Position numbers and translations under genes: made by a program. From contig CAYSHC010000003.1 of NCBI GenBank assembly GCA_964430855.1, positions 31,320 to 95,319 on the forward strand: a DNA stretch of 64,000 nucleotides, in the 5' to 3' direction. Origin of the DNA: JAEZDP01 sp964430855 (GTDB lineage Bacteria; Acidobacteriota; Vicinamibacteria; Vicinamibacterales; Vicinamibacteraceae). Below, one piece after another: positions 56,756-64,000 of this stretch; within the stretch, counting starts at the first letter, position 1; every line of letters starts with the position of its first letter. The notes beneath the pieces are model-generated. The model was not told where the DNA came from and did no database searches. It saw nothing but the letters and a program-made list of their open reading frames with translations.

Positions 56756-58014
56756 GCGCCCCACTCCCACAGCGGTCATTCCTCCCCGACGACCTCGCAC
56801 GCACGTGCATCCACTGCGGGCTGTGTCTGTCGTCATGCCCGACGTACCTCGAGACCGGCAACGAGAACTACTCGCCGCGCGGACGGATCTACCTGATGCG
56901 CGCGCTCGAGGACGGCGTGCTGCCGCTGGATGCGTCCACCGTCCAGCCGATTGACCTGTGCCTCGGCTGCCGCGCCTGTGAGGCGGTCTGCCCGAGCGGC
57001 GTGCAGTACGGCGCGCTGCTCGAGGCGACGCGCGAGCACATCGAGCACACCTACACGCGCTCGCTGCCGCAGCGGCTCCTGCGCGACGTGCTCATCGACA
57101 GGGTGTTCCCCTACGCCCGGCGCCTCAGGGCGGCGCTGCTGCCGGGGCGCCTCGCGCGTGCGCTCGGCCTCACCGGCCTGACGCCGACGCTCGTGCGCCC
57201 GCTCCTCGACCTGCTGCCCGAGCACACGACGGTGGCGGAGGTCCCCGTGCGCACGCCGGCCCGCGGGCAGCGGATCGGCACGGTCGGGTTCGTCCGCGGC
57301 TGCGTGATGAGCGTGCTCTTCTCGGGGACCAACGCGTCCAGCGTGTCGCTGCTCTCGAAGGCCGGCTTCGACGTCATCGCGCCGGAGCCCCAGGGCTGCT
57401 GCGGGGCGCTGCATGCGCACAGCGGCAAGCTCGAGGAAGCACGTGCGTCAGCGCGAGCGCTGATCGCGACGTTCGAGGCGTACCAGGTCGATGCGATCGT
57501 CATCAACGCCGCGGGCTGCGGATCGACGCTCAAGGAGTACGGGCACCTCCTCGCGGACGACCCCGCGTGGGCGCCGCGCGCGGCGGCCTTCGCAGCGAAG
57601 GTCCGCGACCTGAGCGAGGTGCTCGTCGAGGCCGGGTTCGTGGACCGGCTCCAGCCCGCGGCGGAGGGCCCGCGCGTGACGTTCCACGACGCCTGCCATC
57701 TGGCGCACGCGCAGCGCGTCACGGCGGCGCCGAGGCTGCTCGTGAAGAAGGTCGCGGGCGGGCAGTTCGTCGACCTCCCCGAAGCGGACGTCTGCTGCGG
57801 CAGCGCAGGCACCTACAACGTCACAGAGCCGGAGATGGCGAAGCGGCTCCAGGCACGCAAGGTCGCCAACGTCAGGCAGACGGGCGCAGCGATCGTCGTC
57901 AGCACCAACCCGGGATGCCTGATGCAGATCCAGGCCGGCCTTCGCGACGGTGACGGTGCCCCCGTCGAGGTCCTCCACCTCGCCGACTACCTCGAACGCT
58001 GGGGACGGACCTAG
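56752..58014 (+). CDS. glcF: Glycolate oxidase iron-sulfur subunit GlcF
   Basis: 420 aa. Two 4Fe-4S clusters are bound by CIHCGLCLSSCP (about residue 19) and CLGCRACEAVCP. Two CCG domains follow, with GCCGALHAHSG and DVCCGSAGTYN. It carries electrons from GlcD/E to quinone. The GTG at 56752 follows GGAGG at good spacing and overlaps the glcE stop. Confidence 0.92.
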   Translation: MSAPLPQRSFLPDDLARTCIHCGLCLSSCPTYLETGNENYSPRGRIYLMRALEDGVLPLDASTVQPIDLCLGCRACEAVCPSGVQYGALLEATREHIEHTYTRSLPQRLLRDVLIDRVFPYARRLRAALLPGRLARALGLTGLTPTLVRPLLDLLPEHTTVAEVPVRTPARGQRIGTVGFVRGCVMSVLFSGTNASSVSLLSKAGFDVIAPEPQGCCGALHAHSGKLEEARASARALIATFEAYQVDAIVINAAGCGSTLKEYGHLLADDPAWAPRAAAFAAKVRDLSEVLVEAGFVDRLQPAAEGPRVTFHDACHLAHAQRVTAAPRLLVKKVAGGQFVDLPEADVCCGSAGTYNVTEPEMAKRLQARKVANVRQTGAAIVVSTNPGCLMQIQAGLRDGDGAPVEVLHLADYLERWGRT

Positions 58015-58092
58015 CCGGCCGGGGCGGTCTCGATCCGCCGCGACCGTGACATGCCGCCGCGGGCGTGGTAACGCGCGACCGCGCTGTCGATC

Positions 58093-58098
58093 TATGCT
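58093..58098 (+). promoter_or_regulatory. Candidate -10 element (TATGCT) for the TIM-barrel gene
   Basis: TATGCT lies 10 bases before the ATG at 58109. Its setting closely resembles that at 49296. No -35 box is evident. Confidence 0.38.
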
Positions 58099-58108
58099 GA
58101 GGCGCATC

Positions 58109-59110
58109 ATGACTCAGCCACAGGTTCCCCCCACCCGTCGCCAGTTCCTCGGCGCAGCTACGGCCGCGCTTGCCGCCACGCCGCTGCTGCCCTCGTCCAC
58201 GGAGGCTGCCGCGTCGGCAGGCGGCGCATCGCCGGTGGCCGCGCAGGGTGCCGCCGGTACCAGGGACGCCGTCGTCGTGCCTCCCGCCGGAAAGAAGCTG
58301 CTGCTGGCGTGCAAGCTCGGGATGATCGACAAGGAGGCCAACGGCAAGCCCCTGTCGCTCGTGCAGCGTCTCGAGATGGCGAAGAAGGCCGGCTTCGACG
58401 GCGTCGACTTCGACCAGGCGGGCGAGTGGACGATCGAGGAGGCCCGCGCGGCGGTGCGCGAGTCTGGCGTGTTCGTCCACAACGCGATCAACCACGCGCA
58501 CTGGAAGCAGCGGCTGACGAGCGCCAACCCGGAGGAACGCGCGCAGGGGCTCAAGAACATCGAGCACTGCCTGCGGCTGTCCCATGCCGCCGGCGGCAGC
58601 GGCGTGCTGATCGTGCTCGGACAGGCGAGCGACGGCGAGCCCGACGTGATCACCGAGCGTGCGCGCGACGGCGTGAAGGCCCTGCTGCCGATTGCCGCGT
58701 CGCTCGGCCAGATGATCCTCGTCGAGAACGTCTGGAACCGGATGATGTACGCGCACGACGAGGGCCCCGACCAGTCGCCCGACGAGTTCATCCGGTTCGT
58801 CGACTCGTTCAAGAGCCCGTGGGTGGGGATGTACTACGACATCGGCAACCACTGGAAGTACGCGCACCCGGGTGAGTGGATCCGCGCGTTCGGCCACCGA
58901 TGCGTCAAGCTGGACGTGAAGGGCTTCAGCCGCCGCACGGGCAAGTTCGTCGACATCACCAGCCCGGACGATGACCTGCCGTGGGATCAGGTGCGGAAGG
59001 CGCTCGTCGACATCAACTTCCACGGCTGGGCGACCGCCGAGGTCGGCGGCGGCGGCGTGGAGCGGCTGACGACCGTCCGCGAGCAGATGCAGCGGGCGTT
59101 CGGACTGTAG
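58109..59110 (+). CDS. Tat-exported sugar phosphate isomerase/epimerase-like TIM-barrel protein
   Basis: 333 aa. A twin-arginine signal (TRRQFLGAATAALAATPLLP) leads. The xylose isomerase-like barrel shows ACKLGMIDK, KKAGFDGVDFDQAGEW, ILVENVWNRM (Glu), YYDIGNHWKYAHP (Asp, His), VKLDVKGF and TAEVGGGG (Glu), matching metal-binding positions of the AP-endonuclease-2 group. It probably epimerises a sugar in the periplasm. TGAGG lies 7 bases before the ATG. Confidence 0.85.
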   Translation: MTQPQVPPTRRQFLGAATAALAATPLLPSSTEAAASAGGASPVAAQGAAGTRDAVVVPPAGKKLLLACKLGMIDKEANGKPLSLVQRLEMAKKAGFDGVDFDQAGEWTIEEARAAVRESGVFVHNAINHAHWKQRLTSANPEERAQGLKNIEHCLRLSHAAGGSGVLIVLGQASDGEPDVITERARDGVKALLPIAASLGQMILVENVWNRMMYAHDEGPDQSPDEFIRFVDSFKSPWVGMYYDIGNHWKYAHPGEWIRAFGHRCVKLDVKGFSRRTGKFVDITSPDDDLPWDQVRKALVDINFHGWATAEVGGGGVERLTTVREQMQRAFGL

Positions 59111-59123
59111 CGCGTCACGCCAG

Positions 59124-59148
59124 GGCGGCCCCGTGTTCCGGGGCCGCC
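59124..59148. terminator. Stem-loop between convergent TIM-barrel and ROK genes
   Basis: A perfect 10-bp stem (GGCGGCCCCG / CGGGGCCGCC) with loop TGTTC lies between stops at 59110 and 59160. It may end transcription from both sides. No U-tract. Confidence 0.5.
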
Positions 59149-59159
59149 TGCCACGCCTG

Positions 59160-60173
59160 TCAGGCCCGCCGGTCGAGCGCGGCCAGCGCCGCCAGCGCGG
59201 CACCCCGCGCGCTGGCGCAGTCGCCATTCGGCATGATGTGAATCGGGATGCCGGCCTGCTCTTCACGCTGCGGCGGCATCCCGGCGCGGATGGCGTCGAT
59301 GAACCACGCCCGGAACTCCTCCGACGCCTCGATCGCCCCGCCGCCGACGATGAGCGCGTCGGGGTCGAAGGTGTTGATCATCTGATCGAAGAACAGCCCG
59401 AGCGCGTGCGCCTGCACGCGGAAGATCGCGCGGCACATCTCGTCGCCGCGTTCGGCCAGCCCGCGCACGTGCCTGGCCGCCTCGCGCACGTCCCCGATGG
59501 CGGCGAGCTCGTGGCCGGGATACCGTCGCAGGAAGTGCGGAAGCAGTGACGAACGGATGGCCGTCAGCGAGCAGAGCGATTCCAGATCGCCCACGCGGCC
59601 GCAGTTGCACTGCGGCACCAGGCCCTCGATGCCGGGGATCGACTGGTAGGGGAGCAGCACGTGCCCGAGCTCGCCGCCGAACCCGCGCGCGCCCTTCACG
59701 TCACCGCCGTTGACGATCACCCCGCCGCCCAGCCCGGTGCCGATGATGGCCGACACCGACGAAGCGTTCGAGTCGCGGCCGAACAGCGAGACGTGCCCCC
59801 AGAGCGCGCCGGCGTTGCCGTCGTTGAGGTACGTCACGGGCAGGCCCACGCGTGCCGTCAGGCCCGCGGGCAGGTCGTAGCCGGCCCACCCGGGATGGAC
59901 GAAGTTCGTCGAGCCCCTGGCGCTCAGCACGCCGGCGGCGCTCGCCGGCCCGGGCGTGTCGAGGCCGATCGCGACGACGTCGTCGAGCGTCAGCCCGGCG
60001 TGCGCGACGGCCAGGCGGAGACCGTCGGCGATCTGGGCGAGGCAGACGTCAGGGCCCTCGACGGCGCGGGCCGGATGTTCGAAGAGCTGCTCGACGAGGA
60101 AGGTGCCGGTGGTGTCGAGCAGGGTGTAGTTGATGGCGGTGCCGCCGAGGTCGATGCCCGCGATGATCTGCAT
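59160..60173 (-). CDS. ROK-family sugar kinase or regulator-like protein
   Basis: 337 aa. The phosphate-binding loop is GIDLGGTAINYTLLD at the N terminus, then VVAIGLDTPGP, YLNDGNAGALWGH (catalytic Asp) and IIGTGLGGGVIVNG. The zinc site, normally CxCGxxGCxE, reads CNCGRVGDLES: the third Cys is replaced by Asp. There is no DNA-binding domain, so it is a kinase-type member, probably acting on glucose or N-acetylglucosamine. Convergent with the TIM-barrel gene. Confidence 0.85.
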   Translation of the reverse strand: MQIIAGIDLGGTAINYTLLDTTGTFLVEQLFEHPARAVEGPDVCLAQIADGLRLAVAHAGLTLDDVVAIGLDTPGPASAAGVLSARGSTNFVHPGWAGYDLPAGLTARVGLPVTYLNDGNAGALWGHVSLFGRDSNASSVSAIIGTGLGGGVIVNGGDVKGARGFGGELGHVLLPYQSIPGIEGLVPQCNCGRVGDLESLCSLTAIRSSLLPHFLRRYPGHELAAIGDVREAARHVRGLAERGDEMCRAIFRVQAHALGLFFDQMINTFDPDALIVGGGAIEASEEFRAWFIDAIRAGMPPQREEQAGIPIHIMPNGDCASARGAALAALAALDRRA

Positions 60174-60258
60174 GTTCGTCGGCGGGCATTGTACTCTGCG
60201 GGTCCGCGGCCGGCGTGCGTCGGCGAGGACCTGAGCGTTGGAGCAGGCGGGAGGTCCC

Positions 60259-61575
60259 ATGTCCGACTACCTCACTCGCGCCACCACCGCCCTCGACGGC
60301 TTCATGCAGGCCCGCGCGGCGCTCGCCGCCGACGCCGCGGAGCTCCTGCGGGCGGGTGACGTCCCGGCGGCGCCGCTGCGGCGCGCCGCCGAGGCGCTCG
60401 AACGGCTGGACGCCGCGGGCGCGGCGCTGGGGATCTCCTTCTCCCATCTCGCGAATACCGCGCTCGACGTCGTCGACCTCCAGACGCGGCTCGAGGGCGA
60501 ATCGGCGTCGGTTGCCTCCGGGCTGCGTGCGCTGGGCGAGGCGGTCGAGTCGTCGGCGGTCCTGCGCACGGCGCTCCTGCCCGGGTGCGTCGCGCTCGAG
60601 GAGGCCGCGGCGGCCCTGGCGTCGGCGACGTTCCCGAGCGCTGTCGAGGGCCTCGCGGAGGTCAACAGGGCCCTCTGGGATTTCCGCGGCCCGGTCTGGG
60701 TCGCCTACGAACGCGCCCTTGCCGACGTCGTCGGCAGGCGTACGCTGACGCCGCAGCAGGTCGCACGCATCGAGCAGACGGCCGCGGGCATCAAGGCGAG
60801 GTTCGAGGCGGTCGATGCCCTCCTGAACGAGCTGGCGTCGTCGCCGTTCCACGAGCGCGCGGCCGTCCTGCGCATGGTGCGCGAGGCGCGCACCGCGCTG
60901 GAGCGCGCCCTCGCCGAGGCGCGCGGGAAGGCCACCGACACGTACCGGCCGTTCCACGGCGTGCTCCGCCGCGCGGAGGGCGTCGCCGAACGCGTCCTCA
61001 AGTCGCTCGGCCGCTGCCGCGTTCCCGCGTTCCCGAGTGCCGAGGCCATCTCACAGGAGACGACGTGCATCGACGGGCAGCGCTACGCGTCGCTTGGCGG
61101 GTCCGAGCGCTTCGCCCTGCTCAACATCCTGGCGGCCCTGCGTGCCGTCAGGCCGCCTGACGCCGCTGCGCCGTCGCTGGCCGACGGCACCTTCATGCGG
61201 CGCATCTTCGCGGTGTTCCCGGATCGCATCTACGTCGAGGCCAACCCGCCGCTCCTGACGACGCTGGCCGCCCTGCGCGAGCGCGGCGTGTTCGCGCCGG
61301 CGCCGGCCGCGCTGCATCGCTTCCGCGAAGCCAGCCTGAAGCAGCGCGAGCATCGGAAGGGCAACCTTCAGTTCAGCTACGAGCGCGCAGGCGACGTCGT
61401 GCGTGCCGACATCGACATCGACCTGTATCGTGGTCCCGTGTCGCATCTGTTCGGCGAGGTGCTCATCAACCAGCTCACCGGTTCGACGACCTCGCAGTTT
61501 GTCGTCCGGCGGATCCTCGACGCGCGCGGCGTGCCGCCGATCGCCGGGTTCGAGGTCGTGGTGCCGGATGCCTGA
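60259..61575 (+). CDS. Helical protein of unknown function (438 aa)
   Basis: 438 aa, rich in Ala, Leu, Glu and Arg, mostly helical in the first 270 residues with coiled-coil character. A later globular part contains GSERFALLNILAALRAV, FPDRIYVEANPPLLTTL and LYRGPVSHLFGEVLINQL. There are no signal or membrane segments and no known catalytic motif. GGAGG lies close upstream of the ATG. The next gene starts 15 bases on, so they may be co-transcribed. I do not recognise the family. Confidence 0.7.
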   Translation: MSDYLTRATTALDGFMQARAALAADAAELLRAGDVPAAPLRRAAEALERLDAAGAALGISFSHLANTALDVVDLQTRLEGESASVASGLRALGEAVESSAVLRTALLPGCVALEEAAAALASATFPSAVEGLAEVNRALWDFRGPVWVAYERALADVVGRRTLTPQQVARIEQTAAGIKARFEAVDALLNELASSPFHERAAVLRMVREARTALERALAEARGKATDTYRPFHGVLRRAEGVAERVLKSLGRCRVPAFPSAEAISQETTCIDGQRYASLGGSERFALLNILAALRAVRPPDAAAPSLADGTFMRRIFAVFPDRIYVEANPPLLTTLAALRERGVFAPAPAALHRFREASLKQREHRKGNLQFSYERAGDVVRADIDIDLYRGPVSHLFGEVLINQLTGSTTSQFVVRRILDARGVPPIAGFEVVVPDA

Positions 61576-61590
61576 CGGGAACGCGGCCGC

Positions 61591-62820
61591 ATGACCTCGC
61601 CCGCGCACGAGCCACGCACGCCGGATCGCGGTCGAACCGTTGTGATGCGCCTGGCACTTCTCGCGGTCTGGCTGCTGCCGCTCGTCGTCTGGCCGGGGCT
61701 GGAACGTCCCTTCTCGACACCGAAGCTGGTGCTGCTCGCCGCCGCGTCGCTGGCGGTGGCCCTCGCACGCATGACGGGCCGTGGGGGGACGCCCGGCGTG
61801 CCATCGCGCGTCTTGGTCGTCTGTGTCGCGGCGTGGGTGGCGTCGTTCGCGGTCTCGTCGCTGCTCGCGCCGCTGCCGTCGCTGCACGACGTGGCCGTCG
61901 GCATCGCCGCGCCCGCCTTCGCGCTGGCGGTGCTGGAGAGCGGCGCCGCGCGCCGGCAGGTCGTGGGCGCGATGGCCGGGACGGCCACTGTCGTCGCGTG
62001 CATCGCGCTGCTCCAGTGGGCCCGACTCGACCCGCTCGCGGCGTGGGGATGGCACGCGCCGGTCGACGGCCTCAGCGTGCGGATGCGGGTGCACGCGACG
62101 CTCGGCAACCCGAACTTCGTGGGCGCGTTCATGGCGGCGAGCGTCCCGCTCGCGGCGGTGGGCATCGTGTCCGGACGTCGCTGGCGGGTATGGGCCGCCA
62201 GCGTGTCGGCCGTCCTGCTCATCGCCGCGCTCGTCGCCACGGGCTCGCGCGGGGCGGTGCTGGGCCTGGCGGTTGCCGGCCTCGCGTGGGCCGCCGCGCG
62301 CGCGTCGCGGCGTGCGGTTGTCGCCGGCGCCATCGTTGTGGTGGTGGGGGCGCTGGCCATCTGGCATTCGCCGGCCAGGCCGCTCCAGACGACGCTCGAA
62401 GGGCGCGTCTACCTGTGGCAGGTCGTCGGGCGTCACGGCCTCGAACGTCCTGTCGCGGGCCTGGGGCCCGGGGCCGTCGCGTTGCGGTTTCCGGACTGGC
62501 AGCGCGAGGCCGATGCGGCGGGGCACCGCGACATCCGGTTCCGCGGCATTACCGACCATGTGCACAACGACTACCTCGAGGCGCTCGTCGAGCGGGGCAT
62601 CATCGGGCTGTGCACGCTGATCGCGCCGCTGGCATGCGTCGTGGGAACAGCGATGCGGCGACATCCGTATCCGCCCCTCGAGGTCGGGGCGCTGGCATCG
62701 GTGCTGGCGCTTGCCACGTGCGCACTCGTCGACTTTCCGCTCGCGCGCCCCGTGGAGCTGGCGTGGTGGTGGCTGGCCATCGGGCTGGTCCTCACGCCGG
62801 ATCCGTCACCCGCCGATTGA
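61591..62820 (+). CDS. O-antigen ligase-like membrane protein (Wzy_C/WaaL family)
   Basis: 409 aa with about 10-12 membrane helices. Family blocks are RVHATLGNPNFVGAFMAAS, LVATGSRGAVLGLAVAG and DHVHNDYLEALVERGIIGL, the last holding the periplasmic catalytic His region. It would attach or polymerise a polysaccharide on an outer-membrane or lipid carrier. No other polysaccharide genes are nearby. The ATG at 61591 lies 15 bases after the preceding stop. Confidence 0.85.
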   Translation: MTSPAHEPRTPDRGRTVVMRLALLAVWLLPLVVWPGLERPFSTPKLVLLAAASLAVALARMTGRGGTPGVPSRVLVVCVAAWVASFAVSSLLAPLPSLHDVAVGIAAPAFALAVLESGAARRQVVGAMAGTATVVACIALLQWARLDPLAAWGWHAPVDGLSVRMRVHATLGNPNFVGAFMAASVPLAAVGIVSGRRWRVWAASVSAVLLIAALVATGSRGAVLGLAVAGLAWAAARASRRAVVAGAIVVVVGALAIWHSPARPLQTTLEGRVYLWQVVGRHGLERPVAGLGPGAVALRFPDWQREADAAGHRDIRFRGITDHVHNDYLEALVERGIIGLCTLIAPLACVVGTAMRRHPYPPLEVGALASVLALATCALVDFPLARPVELAWWWLAIGLVLTPDPSPAD

Positions 62821-62830
62821 CGGCGGCGGC

Positions 62831-62868
62831 CGTTCATCACGTCTCATTGCGTTCATCACGTCTCATTG
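62831..62868. repeat. Perfect tandem duplication of a 19-base unit
   Basis: CGTTCATCACGTCTCATTG occurs twice back to back (62831-62849, 62850-62868), 20 bases before the ATG at 62889. It fills most of the 68-base leader. It could be a double operator or a slippage duplication. Confidence 0.9.
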
Positions 62869-62888
62869 ATATTCGATCGGAGTTCACC

Positions 62889-63887
62889 ATGGCAGGTTGG
62901 AGGAGCAGTGCGGGCAGGGTTGTCGCTGCAGCACTCGTGATGGCGAGCGCGGGAGTGATCGTCAAGGCAGCGACGCTCGCGGACCGGTACCAGGCGGAGA
63001 TGCAGCGCCTGCGCCGCGAGTGGCAGGCCGCGCAGCAGGCCGAGGGGCTGGTTGGCAGCGCGCAGCGAAAGGCCCTCTACGCGAAGTACCCCACGCCGGA
63101 GCTGACGCTCGGCACGGTCGTGCAGGTAGCACCGGGCGGCAGCGCCCCGCTGACCGTCACCGGCACGTTCTCGCCGCAGACGACGTTCCTTGTGCCGAAC
63201 GACCAGCTCACGCTCGAGGCGCCGACAGTGGCGGCCGGCCGGTTCTCCGCGACGGTGAAGGCCGCGCCCGACGCGGTGCCCGCCTTCGTTCGGGTGCTCG
63301 CCTATACGCCGGTGAGCGGCGCGTGGCGCGACGTGCCGGCCGTGCTCGTCGGCACGCCGCCGTCGTTCGCGCTCACGGCCTCCAACGGGTGGACGATCGC
63401 GCTCGTGCCGCAGGCGCCCGCGTTCAAGGTCGAAGGCTCGGGCGCCTCGGTCGCCTACAAGGCGGAGTTCCGCAAGCCGGGCGAGTCCGCGCCGTTCGAG
63501 GTCGCGATGGGCACCGTGACGCTCGACGCACAGCATTCGCCGACGACCGAGTGGTCGTTCTCGCTGGCCAGCGCGGAGTCGGGCAGCGCGATGGCGGAGA
63601 TGCAGGAGATCCAGGCACAGATGTCCGACCCGCAGGCGTTCATGCGGATGAGCGACGCGCAGCGCGAGGCGCTGATGGCACGCCTCGAGAAGGTGACCGA
63701 GCGTCTCGGGCAGGAGGCCCAGGCGGCGCTGAACGACCCGTCGGTCATGCAGCGCAAGCAGGACGCCTTCGGCTGCCAGCACCTGACGCTCGTCCTTGCC
63801 TCGCCGACGGTCTCGGGCACGGTGTCGTGCGGGAAGGATGTCGGGCGGCTCACGCTGACGGGGACGAGGGCAGCGGCGGGACGGTAG
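62889..63887 (+). CDS. Exported protein of unknown function (332 aa)
   Basis: 332 aa. A signal peptide (VVAAALVMASAGVIVKAATL, about 10-29) is followed by a helical segment (RYQAEMQRLRREWQAAQQAE), an Ig-like beta region (LTVTGTFSPQTTFLVPNDQ, FSATVKAAPDAVPAFVRVLA), another beta part, a charged helix (MQEIQAQMSDPQAFMRMSDA) and a short beta end with two Cys. I do not recognise it. It may be periplasmic, with a possible disulfide near the C terminus. Confidence 0.7.
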   Translation: MAGWRSSAGRVVAAALVMASAGVIVKAATLADRYQAEMQRLRREWQAAQQAEGLVGSAQRKALYAKYPTPELTLGTVVQVAPGGSAPLTVTGTFSPQTTFLVPNDQLTLEAPTVAAGRFSATVKAAPDAVPAFVRVLAYTPVSGAWRDVPAVLVGTPPSFALTASNGWTIALVPQAPAFKVEGSGASVAYKAEFRKPGESAPFEVAMGTVTLDAQHSPTTEWSFSLASAESGSAMAEMQEIQAQMSDPQAFMRMSDAQREALMARLEKVTERLGQEAQAALNDPSVMQRKQDAFGCQHLTLVLASPTVSGTVSCGKDVGRLTLTGTRAAAGR

Positions 63888-63936
63888 CGCGTCAGCGGTC
63901 GGCGGCGCGCGGCTCGTGGAAAGCGCGCCGCGGCCT

Positions 63937-64000
63937 CTACCCCAACGCCACGTCGAGCGTCATCATCACCGCGAAGCCGACCATCGCGCCCATCGTGGCG
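63937..64000 (-). CDS. C-terminal end of a ZIP-type metal transporter (partial)
   Basis: Twenty codons read on the minus strand from the window edge to TAG at 63937-63939. The hydrophobic end, GFAVMMTLDVALG, closely matches the last helix of ZIP-family zinc/iron transporters. Too short for more; the call rests on this pattern only. Confidence 0.55.
   Translation of the reverse strand, partial: ATMGAMVGFAVMMTLDVALG

Overview
The window is very GC-rich, densely coded bacterial DNA with almost every third codon position G or C. The gene families fit a soil Acidobacteriota, most likely class Vicinamibacteria (Luteitalea-like): Tat-exported Gfo/Idh/MocA oxidoreductases and TIM-barrel proteins, a DUF1080 protein, a sulfatase, a GMC oxidoreductase, a HEAT/cytochrome dehydrogenase of the PVC type, an ECF42/DGPF pair and PadR/HAAS genes. 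This placement is inferred from family content. About 51 protein genes or gene parts are supported. I saw no rRNA, tRNA or CRISPR, and no gene-free stretch longer than 300 bases. One run of 13 Ns (3562-3574) interrupts the first gene.

Layout. 1-3876 (-): a CheB/CheR/PAS/GAF sensor split by the N gap and cut by the window edge. 4173-8485: a secreted amidohydrolase (-), then a KaiC-like tandem ATPase overlapping a hybrid histidine kinase (+). 8525-11523 (-): a DinB protein and two Gfo/Idh/MocA oxidoreductases. 11597-18264 (+): a zinc-ribbon protein, then a tightly coupled ebo-type operon (small protein, EboB TatD-like hydrolase, EboE, EboC prenyltransferase, EboD sugar-phosphate cyclase, EboF phosphodiesterase, HAD hydrolase). 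18429-23732: a secreted esterase, a large PAS/GAF hybrid kinase and a small exported protein. 23886-28310: a sulfatase, an EamA transporter, an LLM flavin oxidoreductase and two tandem paralogous small secreted proteins. 28469-34316: a metalloprotease, a CstB-like persulfide dioxygenase/rhodanese, a glutaminyl cyclase lipoprotein, a GMC oxidoreductase and a PadR-HAAS/RDD operon. 34423-49088: an M28 peptidase, an ECF42 sigma factor with a DGPF protein, a cytochrome/HEAT dehydrogenase, DUF4139, DUF1080, a membrane acyltransferase, an aminotransferase, a Dabb protein and an FMN reductase. 49309-58014: gamma-glutamyltransferase, a REP-associated transposase (RAYT), and a lactate/glycolate permease divergent from glcDEF. 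58109-64000: a Tat-exported TIM-barrel protein, a ROK kinase, a 438-aa orphan, an O-antigen ligase-like protein, a secreted protein and the end of a ZIP transporter.

The most striking non-genic structure is a dispersed repeat family whose 14-base core, GGGGTCAGGTCTCG, occurs 19 times with no mismatch in three loci. Each locus has three direct cores, a centre, then three or four inverted cores, at a steady step of about 28 bases. At one locus the centre is the RAYT gene; at the other two it is a short hairpin. The picture is of a RAYT element (51131-52341) with two short relatives (18244-18405 and 49110-49275). The repeat also supplies the last codons and stop of the RAYT gene and of the HAD gene.

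Several upstream regions carry a TAnnnT hexamer 5-11 bases before the start codon, suggesting very short or leaderless transcripts. GC-rich stem-loops without a U-tract lie just after several genes and probably serve as terminators.
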